64,000 bases of DNA from Alg239-R122 sp041746135 (GTDB taxonomy: Bacteria > Pseudomonadota > Alphaproteobacteria > Sphingomonadales > Sphingomonadaceae), in contig JBGTHQ010000021.1 of the NCBI GenBank assembly GCA_041746135.1, positions 1-64,000 on the forward strand. Direction: 5' to 3'. Positions within the stretch are counted from its first letter, which is position 1. The number at the start of each line of letters is the position of its first letter. Shown here piece by piece: positions 15,684-24,340 of this stretch. Under the pieces are notes generated by a model. It had not been told where the DNA came from. It worked only from the letters and a program-made list of their open reading frames with translations, and did no database searches. The translations under genes and the position numbers were made by a program.

Positions 15684-18140
15684 TCAATCTTCTTCGCGGA
15701 TCGCCAGCGCGTCCTGCACGGCTTCGGCGATTTGCGCCACGGAAAACGGTTTGGGCAGGAAATGCATATAGGGGATATCGATCGATTTACGCAGCTGCTC
15801 CTCGGCATAGCCCGACATGAACAGGATCGGGAGCCTGGGATGCGACTGGCGGATGTGCTGCGCCATCTTCGGGCCATCCATATTGGGCATAACGACATCG
15901 CTGATGACCAGGTCGAACGGATCGTCCTCGCGCAGATGCTCTAGCCCCTCCTCACCGTCATTGGCGGTCGTGACTTTATACCCCTGCCGCTCCAGCGCAC
16001 GCTGTGCCACGGCGCGCACCATGGCCTCGTCCTCGACCAGCAGGATGTTGCCGGTGCCCCAGCTTTCCTTGCGCCGGGGCTTGGCGGGTTGCTGCGGCGC
16101 GGCCTCGACATTGCGGGCATCGTGCACGGGCAGGTAAATCGTGAAACGTGTCCCCTCACCCGTTTCCGATTCGGCAAAAATATAGCCGCCCGACTGCTTG
16201 ACGATACCGTAGACGGTGGAAAGACCGAGGCCGGTGCCCTTGCCCACCTTTTTGGTGGTGAAAAACGGCTCGAATATCTTGCCGAGCAATTCCGGCGCGA
16301 TGCCGCTGCCCGTATCGGCCACGACCAGCGCGGAATAGTCGCCGACCGGCAGTATCTCGCTCTGCATCTTACGCACCTCGGTCGCGGTGACCTTGCGCGT
16401 GGAAATGGTGACCGTGCCGCCAGAACGCATCGCGTCACGGGCATTGACGACCAGATTTACGATCACCTGCTCCAGCTGGCCGGGATCGGCGCGGACATGC
16501 CCCAGATTGCGATCGTGCATGACTTCCAGCTTGACCGTCTCGCCCAGAAGACGCTTGAGCAGGTTGGACACTTCGGAAATAATGTCGGGCAGTTGCAACA
16601 CCTGCGGCCGCAGCGTCTGTTGCCGCGAAAATGCCAGCAACTGCCGGGTCAGGGCGGCGGCGCGGTTGGAGTTGTTCTTGATTTGCTGGATATCGTCGTA
16701 ATCGCTGTCCCCCGGACTGTGCCGCATCAGCATCAGGTCGCAATGCCCGATAATCGCGGTCAGCACATTGTTGAAATCGTGCGCCACGCCGCCGGCAAGC
16801 TGGCCCACCGCCTGCATCTTGGTCGCCTGTGCCACCTGCCGCTTGAGCTTGGTCTCTTCGGTCGAGTCCTTGAGCGAGAGCAGCACCGCCGCCTCCCCCA
16901 TCCCGCGCACGCCCGACAGGCTCAGCGAAACCGGATCTTCGGGCGCGGATTTAAGGCGGATGGCCACATCGCCCGACATGCCTGCCGCCGTACCGGTTCC
17001 GCCGGTGGCATAACGCCGCACGGCATCGGACAAAGCGGCCTTGTCCTCGCGCACCACAATGTCGGCGGGATAGGGTGGGATCGTCTTGTTCTCGAGTCCG
17101 CTGGCCCGTTCGAATGCCGCGTTGACAAACAGAAACCGGCCGTCGCGGTCGGCCATCGCCAGCCCGAACGGCAGCAGCGAAAGCAGGTTTTCGATATAAG
17201 ACAAAGCCGTGCTGCGGTTTTGTCCGCCAGCATCCTGATCGAGCATGACGATCAGTGCAGGTGATTTGCGTGTTGGTACCGACCCGTCCGCGCCGACGTC
17301 GGCCAGCGGGATGTGCAGCATGCGCAACGCCACACCCTTGCGCCCTTCACGCTCGAAAAAGATGGTGTTCTTTTCGTCCGAGCGCAGGAAACTGGTGAAA
17401 TCGCGCCCCGTGATATTGGTATCGACATCGCCGGTCGCACGTGCGGCAAAGGCGGCGTTGGCCGAACGGATCCGCCCCTCGCCGCCGATCACCGCCGCCA
17501 TGATCGCCGATGCGCTGAGCACCTTGCCGGGCGTGCCGGTGAGCATGCGGTTCGCTTCCGACACGATATCGGTCTGCATGAACGGGGTGAAGCGCCATAA
17601 CAGGTAATCCTCGCCGCGTCCGACACGGTGTATTTCCGCGCTATAGCTGCGGTCGCCGCTTTGCAGGCCGTTCGCATCGCTGCGCCCGTCGCGCCATGCC
17701 GCGCGTCCGGACTCGATCAACCGGTCGATATCGCCCTTGTCCAGCGCCAGTTTGGGCGGCGGGCTATCCGGTCCGAACCACGCGATGAAACGGCTGTTGG
17801 CGCAGGTCAGGCGCCCCGCGCGGTCGGTTATGGCGATCGCCGTTTCGGCCTGGTCCGCCGCGGCGAACGTGACCGACCAGTCGGGCGCGGCGTTGTCCTG
17901 GCCCGTCGCTGGCGGAAAGGTGCGGCGAAAAAAGAAGATCATCCCGGCCAATCCCGCCATCATCGCCGCAAACAACAATGGCAATAGGATCGTGCCGAGC
18001 GCAAGGTAGATGACGAGCGCCGACGCCAGTACCGCGCCGCCCAGCGCGAACAGGCTGCGTTTGCGCTCACGTTCCTTGGCCATCATATCGGGCAGTATCC
18101 TGCGCCCTCTATCCGCCAAAATTTCCCCCGGATTTTGCAC
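15684..18140 (-). CDS. cckA: Cell-cycle hybrid histidine kinase CckA
   Basis: An 818-residue hybrid kinase. Two hydrophobic segments at about residues 30-75 anchor it in the membrane. Two or three PAS-like regions follow (about 90-425). The DHp helix carries H454 in GGVAHDFNNVLTAI, the ATPase domain has VIVNLVVNARDAM, DTGSGI and GKGTGLGLSTVYGIV, and a receiver domain from residue 697 has D748 in VISDVVMP. This order and the HDFNNVLTAI box identify CckA, which feeds phosphate through ChpT to CtrA. A GTG start at 18140 has AAGG six bases upstream; ATG codons at 18086 and 18083 are alternatives. It is preceded by DUF2062 and followed at once by a one-domain regulator. Confidence 0.92.
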   Translation of the reverse strand: MQNPGEILADRGRRILPDMMAKERERKRSLFALGGAVLASALVIYLALGTILLPLLFAAMMAGLAGMIFFFRRTFPPATGQDNAAPDWSVTFAAADQAETAIAITDRAGRLTCANSRFIAWFGPDSPPPKLALDKGDIDRLIESGRAAWRDGRSDANGLQSGDRSYSAEIHRVGRGEDYLLWRFTPFMQTDIVSEANRMLTGTPGKVLSASAIMAAVIGGEGRIRSANAAFAARATGDVDTNITGRDFTSFLRSDEKNTIFFEREGRKGVALRMLHIPLADVGADGSVPTRKSPALIVMLDQDAGGQNRSTALSYIENLLSLLPFGLAMADRDGRFLFVNAAFERASGLENKTIPPYPADIVVREDKAALSDAVRRYATGGTGTAAGMSGDVAIRLKSAPEDPVSLSLSGVRGMGEAAVLLSLKDSTEETKLKRQVAQATKMQAVGQLAGGVAHDFNNVLTAIIGHCDLMLMRHSPGDSDYDDIQQIKNNSNRAAALTRQLLAFSRQQTLRPQVLQLPDIISEVSNLLKRLLGETVKLEVMHDRNLGHVRADPGQLEQVIVNLVVNARDAMRSGGTVTISTRKVTATEVRKMQSEILPVGDYSALVVADTGSGIAPELLGKIFEPFFTTKKVGKGTGLGLSTVYGIVKQSGGYIFAESETGEGTRFTIYLPVHDARNVEAAPQQPAKPRRKESWGTGNILLVEDEAMVRAVAQRALERQGYKVTTANDGEEGLEHLREDDPFDLVISDVVMPNMDGPKMAQHIRQSHPRLPILFMSGYAEEQLRKSIDIPYMHFLPKPFSVAQIAEAVQDALAIREED

Positions 18141-18198
18141 GCATTGCCTTTATCAATTCAGGTTCGACACATGCCAGCCTGTGGCACAAACCATTGGG

Positions 18199-18747
18199 TT
18201 AATCGAGCGGTTTTACACATATGCTACGGCGCCTCTTGCGGCCGATCCATATCCGCCACCCGAACGAACTGACGACATAGCCCAGCGACGCAAACACGAC
18301 CGCGAGCACGACAAAACCGAATGCGGTCACGCCCGCGACTTCCAGAAACCAGCTCAGCCATTCGCCAAAACCACTGCGCACCTGTTCATTGAGGGGCGCG
18401 CCGTGCGTCATCGCATCGATTTGCAGGATGAAATTGCCGATCCGGTTGGCGGCCACAAGCCAGAACGGGTATGTCAGCGGATTGGTGATAAACGTGGTCA
18501 GTGCGGCGATCGGCACGTTCGCGCGCACCGGCAGCGCGAGGAAAGCGGCCACGAATATCTGCCCGAGCGGGATCAGAAACGCCGCCAGCATACCCAAGGC
18601 CACGCCGCGCGGAACCGACCGCCGGGTAAAGCGCCACAATTCGGGGCTCAATATGCGATGGGCAATGGGTTGGAGAAAGCGGTTCTGCTCCATCCCCTCC
18701 CGCGTCGGCATATTGCGGCCGACCCATTTTGAAAACCATCCGCTCAT
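18199..18747 (-). CDS. DUF2062 membrane protein
   Basis: A 182-residue protein of the DUF2062 family. Its family marks are the FTRRSVPRGVALG stretch before the first helix, the motif ITNPLTYPFWLVAANRIG, and about three membrane segments (residues 48-70, 78-100, 140-165). The function is unknown. It lies 35 bases after smpB and 58 bases before cckA on the same strand, an order seen in related genomes, so it may share their transcript. Confidence 0.85.
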   Translation of the reverse strand: MSGWFSKWVGRNMPTREGMEQNRFLQPIAHRILSPELWRFTRRSVPRGVALGMLAAFLIPLGQIFVAAFLALPVRANVPIAALTTFITNPLTYPFWLVAANRIGNFILQIDAMTHGAPLNEQVRSGFGEWLSWFLEVAGVTAFGFVVLAVVFASLGYVVSSFGWRIWIGRKRRRSICVKPLD

Positions 18748-18782
18748 ACCAGCGCATCTAGCACAATAGCCGCTCCAATCCG

Positions 18783-19265
18783 TTATCCTTTGTCTCGCAG
18801 CAGCCGGCCCTGTTCGCGTTTCCAGTCGCGATCCTTGACCGTGGCGCGCTTGTCCGGCGCTTTTTTTCCCTTGGCCAGCGCGAGTTCCACTTTTGCGCGG
18901 CCCCGGCTGTTGAAATAAATGTTGAGCGGCACCAATGTCATGCCCTTGCGGTTCACCGCGCCGTGCATCTTGTTGATCTCGCGCACGTTCAGTAGCAATT
19001 TGCGCGGGCGCTTGGGCTCATGATTGTGGCGGTTGCCGTGGCTGAATTCGGGAATGTTGGAATTGATCAGCCAGACCTCCCCCTCTTTCACCTCGGCATA
19101 GCTTTCGGCGATATTGCCCTGGCCGAAACGCAGCGATTTCACTTCGGTGCCGGTCAGCACGATGCCCGCCTCGAATATCTCGTCCAGCGCATAATCGAAA
19201 CGCGCGCGCCGGTTTTCGGCAACGATTTTCAGTTTGTCGAAAGTGGTGGGACGGGGACGGGCCAT
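18783..19265 (-). CDS. smpB: SsrA-binding protein
   Basis: A 160-residue tmRNA partner needed for trans-translation of stalled ribosomes. It starts with VAENRRARFDYALDEIFEAGIVLTGTEVKS, contains the PLNIYFNSRGRAKVELALAKGKK core and ends in the basic tail KRATVKDRDWKREQGRLLRDKG that enters the mRNA channel. It is 62 bases from dapA and 35 bases from DUF2062, all on the minus strand. No ssrA RNA is seen next to it. Confidence 0.97.
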   Translation of the reverse strand: MARPRPTTFDKLKIVAENRRARFDYALDEIFEAGIVLTGTEVKSLRFGQGNIAESYAEVKEGEVWLINSNIPEFSHGNRHNHEPKRPRKLLLNVREINKMHGAVNRKGMTLVPLNIYFNSRGRAKVELALAKGKKAPDKRATVKDRDWKREQGRLLRDKG

Positions 19266-19327
19266 GGCCTTAGATTTAACCTGTTTTTGCGTTTTTCAAT
19301 GGGCGAATGCCCGGTCGATGAAGATAA

Positions 19328-20203
19328 TCAGATCAGACCGGCCAATTCCAGCGCGCTGTCGACCGCCTTGCGGCTGGCCTCGCACGGCGGCGTCATGGGC
19401 AGGCGCAATTCGGGCGGAAAATCGGGGTTGATACGCGACAGCGCATATTTGACTGGCCCCGGAGAAGCATCGGTGAACAGCGCGACATGCAGCGGAAACA
19501 GCTTGTCCTGATAATCGAGCGCGCCGCCAATATCACCTTCGCTCATCGCTTTTTGAAACGCCGCACACAGGGCGGGCGCGACGTTGGCCGTGACCGAAAT
19601 GCACCCGGCCCCACCCATCGCACGGTGGCCGAGCGCGATATCGTCATTGCCCGACAACTGGCAAAAGTCGCCGCCGCAATCCTTGCGATGCGCGCTCACC
19701 CGGTGCAGTTCGCCGGTCGCGTCCTTGACGCCCACCACCGTCGGCAAGCGCGCCAGCGCGGCCATAGTGTCGCAGCTAATGTCGGTGACGGTGCGCGAGG
19801 GCACATTATAGAGCATAATCGGCAGGTCGCATCCCTCGACCAGCGCCTCGAAATGCGCGATCACGCCGGCCTGGCTGGGACGGTTATAATAGGGCGGCAC
19901 TAGCAGCGCGGCCGTGGCGCCCGCGTCTTTGGCATGTTTCATATGGTCAAGCGCGACCTTCGTATCGTTTGATCCGCAACCGGCAATGACGGGCACGCGG
20001 CCCGCCGCCTGTTCGACGCACACCTTGACGATATGGTTATGCTCGGTAATCGACATGGTCGCGGCTTCGCCGGTCGTGCCGCACGGCACCAGAGCGCTGC
20101 TGCCCGAATCGATTTGCCAGTCGATAAAGTCGCGAAATAGCCCCTCACAAAACGCTCCGTCGTAAAAGGGAGTCGCTAGAGCCGGAATTGAACCGGAAAA
20201 CAT
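19328..20203 (-). CDS. dapA: 4-hydroxy-tetrahydrodipicolinate synthase
   Basis: A 291-residue TIM-barrel aldolase that condenses pyruvate with aspartate semialdehyde in the lysine/diaminopimelate pathway. The Schiff-base Lys is K160 in VVGVKDATGEL, the catalytic Tyr is Y132 in LYNVPSRT, and the CGTTGEAATM loop binds pyruvate. AGAGGAG lies seven bases before the ATG. It heads the dapA-smpB-DUF2062-cckA gene row and is divergent from the lytic transglycosylase, which fits a shared role in peptidoglycan supply. Confidence 0.96.
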   Translation of the reverse strand: MFSGSIPALATPFYDGAFCEGLFRDFIDWQIDSGSSALVPCGTTGEAATMSITEHNHIVKVCVEQAAGRVPVIAGCGSNDTKVALDHMKHAKDAGATAALLVPPYYNRPSQAGVIAHFEALVEGCDLPIMLYNVPSRTVTDISCDTMAALARLPTVVGVKDATGELHRVSAHRKDCGGDFCQLSGNDDIALGHRAMGGAGCISVTANVAPALCAAFQKAMSEGDIGGALDYQDKLFPLHVALFTDASPGPVKYALSRINPDFPPELRLPMTPPCEASRKAVDSALELAGLI

Positions 20204-20298
20204 GGATTTACTCCTCTAAAGACGTCATAGGACGGAACACATAATTTTGATCATTTTTAGCGATTAAGGCGTTTTGTTCACCGCCTGATAAGGAGCAT

Positions 20299-22323
20299 AT
20301 GCCTATCATGTCCAGCATGATGAAACGATTAACACTCTCCACCGCCCTTTTGACGCTTTCCGTCATTCCCAATTTCACCCTAGGCACCGCGCACGCGCAA
20401 GTTTCCAGCGATGGCAGCGAGTGGGACCGTGCCCGTATGGAATTGCTGCAATCGCAGCCGTCCAATGTGAATGCCGCCATTTACGAATGGAAGCGGCTCA
20501 GCGCCTCTGACAGCTACAGCTTCAGCGCCTATGCCGATTTTCTGATGGCCAATCCCGGCTGGCCCGACGAAACCCGCATGCGCCGCAATGCCGAAACTGC
20601 GATTATGCTGGACAGCTTCAGCAATGCCAAGGTCATCGATTTTTTCCAGAAATTCCCACCCATCACCAATAGCGGCAAGGCGCGCTACGCGCTTGCCCTG
20701 CAACGAGCAGGACGGGTTGACGAAGCCGGTGCCGTGGCCCGCGACGCATGGCGCGGCGGCACGATGACCGAAGAAGACGAATACGGTCTGTTGGGCATAT
20801 TCAATTCGGTGCTGACCGTCGACGACCATGACGCGCGGATGGACGCGCTGTTATGGGCCGGTGCGCGCAGCCAGGCGGAACGCCAGCTCGGTCTCGTTTC
20901 CTCTGGCAAGCGTACGTTATACATGGCGCGCTATGCCAAATTGGTGGATTCGCCCGAAGCGGACAGCATGATTGCCAATCTGGGCATGCAGGGTGCGACC
21001 GATCCCGGACTGCTTGAACAACGCGCCCGCGCGCTGCGTACGGGCGGACAGAGCATGACTGTCCGATCGCTGCTCGCCAACCGCCCGCCGCTACAGACCT
21101 ATCCGGTCGATGTCGAGGAATGGTACGAAACCTTGCTGGTCAACGCCCGAGCTGCGGCCAATGACAAGCAGTGGTCGCTTGCCTATAATATCGCTTCCAA
21201 AGTCGATGACGCCTTTCCGGCCGGAACCGATATCAGCGAGAAAAGCCTGGGCGTACGCGACGATTATACCAGCCTGACCTGGCTCGCCGGAACCACCGCC
21301 TTATGGGAATTGCGCAATCCGGCCGATGCGATCAGCATGTTCGCCCGCTATGGCAACGCCGCCCGCACACCGCAGACGCGTTCCAAGGGGTTTTACTGGG
21401 CCGGCAAAGCCGCCGCAGAGGCGCGCGACATGGCAACCGCCAACCGCTATTTCGAAATGGCGGGCGAATATTCAGATCATTTCTATGGCCAGCTCGCACT
21501 CGAGCGGCTGGGCCGGGCGATCCCGCAGTTCGCATCATCGCCCGCGGTACAGGTCGACCCTGGCGCGCGTGGTACCTTCAACAACCGCTCGCTGGTGCAG
21601 GCGGTGCGCGAAATTTCACGGACCAATACCGACTGGCAGACCCAGAACCGGTTTTTCCGCGCCATCGCCGGCGATGCAGAAACCGAAGCGGACCATGTGC
21701 TGGTCGCCGATCTGGCCCGCGATATCGGCCGCCGCGATCTGGCCGTGATCTTGGGCTCCAGCGCCCGTGCCAAAGGGCTCGACCGGTTTCAGATGGTGGC
21801 CTTTCCCGTTATGCCGGTTCCGCCCGGCTATGATCGCGACTGGACCATGATCCACGCGATCACGCGCCAAGAAAGCCAGTTTGCACAAAATGCCAACAGC
21901 CATGCCGGCGCACAGGGGCTGATGCAGCTTATGCCCGGCACCGGCCGCGAACAAGCGGGCAAGACGGGTCTCAGCTACAGTTACGACGCGCTGACCAGCG
22001 ATCCGCAATATAATATCCGTTTGGGTTCAGGCTATTTCGGCCGGATGATGGACTATTATGGCGGGTCGTATCCGCTGGCCGTCGCCGCCTATAATGCGGG
22101 CCCCGGCAACGTCAACAAATGGCTGCGCGCCAATGGCGATCCGCGCATGGGCGGAATCGACATCCTCAAATGGATCGAGGAGATTCCGATTTACGAAACC
22201 CGCAACTATGTCCAGCGCGTGATCGAGAATGCCGTGGTCTATGACGCGATGCAGCCTGGCAAGGCCAATTATCGCGGCGCCAATCCGACCAGCCATTACC
22301 TCGGAAAACGCGATCCGGGTTAA
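20299..22323 (+). CDS. Soluble lytic murein transglycosylase
   Basis: A 674-residue periplasmic enzyme that cleaves the glycan strands of peptidoglycan to 1,6-anhydro ends. A signal peptide (LSTALLTLSVIPNFTLGTAHAQ) is followed by a long helical superhelix. The C-terminal goose-type lysozyme domain has the catalytic E525 in ITRQESQF, then GAQGLMQLMPGTGRE and AAYNAGPGNVNKWL. These mark the Slt70/MltE family 1 fold. AAGGAG lies three bases before the chosen ATG; ATGs at 20308, 20317 and 20320 are possible. Divergent from dapA. Confidence 0.93.
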   Translation: MPIMSSMMKRLTLSTALLTLSVIPNFTLGTAHAQVSSDGSEWDRARMELLQSQPSNVNAAIYEWKRLSASDSYSFSAYADFLMANPGWPDETRMRRNAETAIMLDSFSNAKVIDFFQKFPPITNSGKARYALALQRAGRVDEAGAVARDAWRGGTMTEEDEYGLLGIFNSVLTVDDHDARMDALLWAGARSQAERQLGLVSSGKRTLYMARYAKLVDSPEADSMIANLGMQGATDPGLLEQRARALRTGGQSMTVRSLLANRPPLQTYPVDVEEWYETLLVNARAAANDKQWSLAYNIASKVDDAFPAGTDISEKSLGVRDDYTSLTWLAGTTALWELRNPADAISMFARYGNAARTPQTRSKGFYWAGKAAAEARDMATANRYFEMAGEYSDHFYGQLALERLGRAIPQFASSPAVQVDPGARGTFNNRSLVQAVREISRTNTDWQTQNRFFRAIAGDAETEADHVLVADLARDIGRRDLAVILGSSARAKGLDRFQMVAFPVMPVPPGYDRDWTMIHAITRQESQFAQNANSHAGAQGLMQLMPGTGREQAGKTGLSYSYDALTSDPQYNIRLGSGYFGRMMDYYGGSYPLAVAAYNAGPGNVNKWLRANGDPRMGGIDILKWIEEIPIYETRNYVQRVIENAVVYDAMQPGKANYRGANPTSHYLGKRDPG

Positions 22324-22329
22324 AGTGAA

Positions 22330-22373
22330 ATAATAGCCGCCGCACTGCCCTCGTAACAGGGGGCGGCTATTAT
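22330..22373 (+). terminator. Perfect 12-bp inverted repeat between slt and greB
   Basis: ATAATAGCCGCC at 22330-22341 pairs perfectly with GGCGGCTATTAT at 22362-22373 across a 20-base loop. The loop itself holds CCCT and AGGG that can extend the structure. It lies seven bases after the transglycosylase stop and 12 bases before greB. There is no clean T-run, so it may terminate, attenuate or stabilise the transcript. Confidence 0.5.
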
Positions 22374-22385
22374 AAGCCCCCCTGA

Positions 22386-22862
22386 ATGAACGACCAACCC
22401 AATTATATCACGTTCGCCGGATATGAGGCGCTGAGGGCGCGTTATCATGCGCTCTTTGATATCGAACGCCCCCAAGTTGTAGCTATTGTCAGCTGGGCCG
22501 CCGGCAATGGCGACCGCAGCGAGAATGGCGATTACATCTATGGCAAGAAACGCCTGCGCGAGATCGACAGCGAAGTGCGCTGGCTCAACAGGCGTATCAA
22601 ATCCGCGCATGTCGTCGATCCATTGGCGCAATCCGACAAAAGCCGTGTCTATTTCGGCGCGACCGTCGAACTTGCCGACGAAAACGATACTCGCCGCACC
22701 GTCACCCTGATCGGCGACGACGAGTCTGCGGCCGATCAGGGCCGGATCGGCTGGAACTCCCCCCTTGCCCGCAGCCTGCGCCGCGCGCAGGTGGGCGACG
22801 TGCGGACGGTGAGATTGCCGTCCGGCGTAAAGGAATGGGAAGTGATGGCGATCAGTTACTAA
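22386..22862 (+). CDS. greB: Transcription elongation factor GreB
   Basis: A 158-residue factor that rescues backtracked RNA polymerase by stimulating transcript cleavage. The N-terminal coiled coil has the acidic tip in NGDRSENGDYIYGKKRLREID, with the GreB-type GDYIYGKKRLREIDSEV sequence rather than the GreA form. The C-terminal FKBP-like domain follows (TVTLIGDDES, RIGWNSPLARSLR, VGDVRTVRLP). It is close behind the transglycosylase but separated by a hairpin. Confidence 0.94.
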   Translation: MNDQPNYITFAGYEALRARYHALFDIERPQVVAIVSWAAGNGDRSENGDYIYGKKRLREIDSEVRWLNRRIKSAHVVDPLAQSDKSRVYFGATVELADENDTRRTVTLIGDDESAADQGRIGWNSPLARSLRRAQVGDVRTVRLPSGVKEWEVMAISY

Positions 22863-22873
22863 TCCTTGTAGTC

Positions 22874-23428
22874 TCAGTTCGGCTTGTAATCTCGGTCAGG
22901 ATAGTAACCAAAGTCAGGTTCTGCCAACATTGGAGGCGTCGTGTCCATATAGGTGAGCCAGATATTCCAAATCTGCCATGTTCTTTTTTCGACCATATCG
23001 ATATGGCAGCGAATTGACAAAGGTCCGCGTATCGTGCCGCCACGATATTTATGATATAATGAGCCGCAATGGCTTTCGCGATATTTATGCCAGCTTTCCT
23101 GCGCAAAGTCGAATTTGGCTGTTGCTTCGGCTATATCATCCTCGGCATCGTTATCATATTCTGTCATGAGATCGTCCCCTACGAAACGAGACCGCGCAAC
23201 TTGCCAGTATTGATCCATCTTCGCTTCAGCGAGTTCCAGTTCACTTGCTCCGCAGACCACCATATCATATGTCGTCCCGCCTCCATCGGTACAGTCTACA
23301 TCCTGTTTCTCATCACTTGATTGCTGAACATTTACTGCAGCGTCCATATTTTCGAAAACGTCCTGTGCCTGCAATGGTAGATTGCAAAGAAATACCAATG
23401 ACGAAAATACACATATTCTCAACATCAT
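22874..23428 (-). CDS. Exported LprI/DUF1311-like protein
   Basis: A 184-residue protein with a signal peptide (MMLRICVFSSLVFLCNLPLQAQ). Its pattern fits the lysozyme-inhibitor LprI N-terminal domain (DUF1311): a Cys pair around DCTDGGGTTYDMVVCGASEL, then WHKYRESHCGSL, GGTIRGPLSIRCHIDMVEKRT. Four Cys suggest two disulfides in the periplasm. Related proteins bind lysozyme or act as chaperone-like factors, but the role here is unknown. Its ATGs at 23428 and 23425 overlap the stop of ppk2, so the two genes are coupled. Confidence 0.78.
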   Translation of the reverse strand: MMLRICVFSSLVFLCNLPLQAQDVFENMDAAVNVQQSSDEKQDVDCTDGGGTTYDMVVCGASELELAEAKMDQYWQVARSRFVGDDLMTEYDNDAEDDIAEATAKFDFAQESWHKYRESHCGSLYHKYRGGTIRGPLSIRCHIDMVEKRTWQIWNIWLTYMDTTPPMLAEPDFGYYPDRDYKPN

Positions 23429-24216
23429 CTATCCCCTGCCGCTTTATATCCGAACGCCTTTTCCGCCATTTTCATAACCACCGGGTCCGCATCGGGGAAA
23501 TCGGTCGGAATCGCCGCTTCCAGACGATCGGCGATATGGGTCATGATGGCGATCCGCGCGGACTTCTTGTCGTTGCCGTCAAATACCGACCATGGTGCCC
23601 AGCGCGTGTCGGTATGTTTGAACATGTCATGATAAGCGGCCAGATATTCGGCGCGTTTCGACCGGTTGCGAAAATCGTCTTCGGTCACTTTCCAGCGCTT
23701 TGCAGGCGTATCGAGACGGTCGGTCAGCCGCTTATCCTGAGTCTTTTGCGTGACGTGCAGGAAAATCTTGATCAGATTGGTTCCGCTGTCGATCTGTTGC
23801 GCCTCGAATTCGTTGATCTCGTCATAGCCGCGTTTCCAGTCGGTCTCGCTGGCGAATACCTCGACCCGCTCGACCAATACGCGGCCGTACCAGCTGCGGT
23901 CGAACATGCTGATATTGCGGCTGCCGGGCAGGTCGCGCCAGAAGCGCCAGAGGAAATGCTTGTCTTTTTCTTGCACCGTGGGCGCGCCGATCGGATAGAC
24001 CTCGAAATAGCGCGGGTCCCATTCGGCGGTGATCCGGCGAATCACCCCGCCCTTGCCCGCCGCGTCCCAGCCCTCGAACACGATGATCGAACGCTTTTTA
24101 TGGATGATATGCGCGAAGTGCATGTGTCCCAGCCGCTTCTGCGCCGCTTTGAGCGCATCCTTATAGTCGCCCTCGAATTCGGCGCCCTTTTCGTAATGGG
24201 ACAGGTCTATCGTCAT
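23425..24216 (-). CDS. ppk2: Polyphosphate kinase 2 family protein
   Basis: A 263-residue P-loop kinase that transfers phosphate between polyphosphate and nucleoside mono- or diphosphates. Walker A is GWDAAGKGG (residues 49-57), Walker B/lid is FDRSWYGR (105-112), and HFLWRFWRDLP and LDTPAKRWK are family blocks. The one-domain length suggests class I or III. No phosphate-starvation box was identified. The gene is upstream of, and overlaps by four bases, an exported LprI-like protein. Confidence 0.93.
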   Translation of the reverse strand: MTIDLSHYEKGAEFEGDYKDALKAAQKRLGHMHFAHIIHKKRSIIVFEGWDAAGKGGVIRRITAEWDPRYFEVYPIGAPTVQEKDKHFLWRFWRDLPGSRNISMFDRSWYGRVLVERVEVFASETDWKRGYDEINEFEAQQIDSGTNLIKIFLHVTQKTQDKRLTDRLDTPAKRWKVTEDDFRNRSKRAEYLAAYHDMFKHTDTRWAPWSVFDGNDKKSARIAIMTHIADRLEAAIPTDFPDADPVVMKMAEKAFGYKAAGDR

Positions 24217-24234
24217 CGCTCACTCTCTTTACCC

Positions 24235-24317
24235 CGTCATGCTGAACTTGTTTCAGCATCCAGAGCGCCCACAACATGCATTGCAACTCTGGACCCTGAA
24301 ATACATTCAGGGTGACG
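24235..24317. repeat. REP/palindromic repeat element
   Basis: An 83-bp element with two 31-bp imperfect inverted arms, 24235-24265 and 24287-24317, each starting CGTCA and ending CCAGAG when read inward. It contains the sub-palindrome CTGAACTTGTTTCAG and the CCCTGAA...TTCAGGG form. Dispersed palindromes of this kind, with CTGAACTTGTTTCAG cores, are common between genes in sphingomonads. Only this copy was noticed here. It lies between ppk2 and aspS and could form a hairpin in either transcript. Confidence 0.7.
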
Positions 24318-24340
24318 AAATTGATAAGCGAGTACTCAGG

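Noticed and set aside
16089..17264. 391-codon plus-strand frame inside cckA
   Set aside because: Antisense shadow of the kinase domains.
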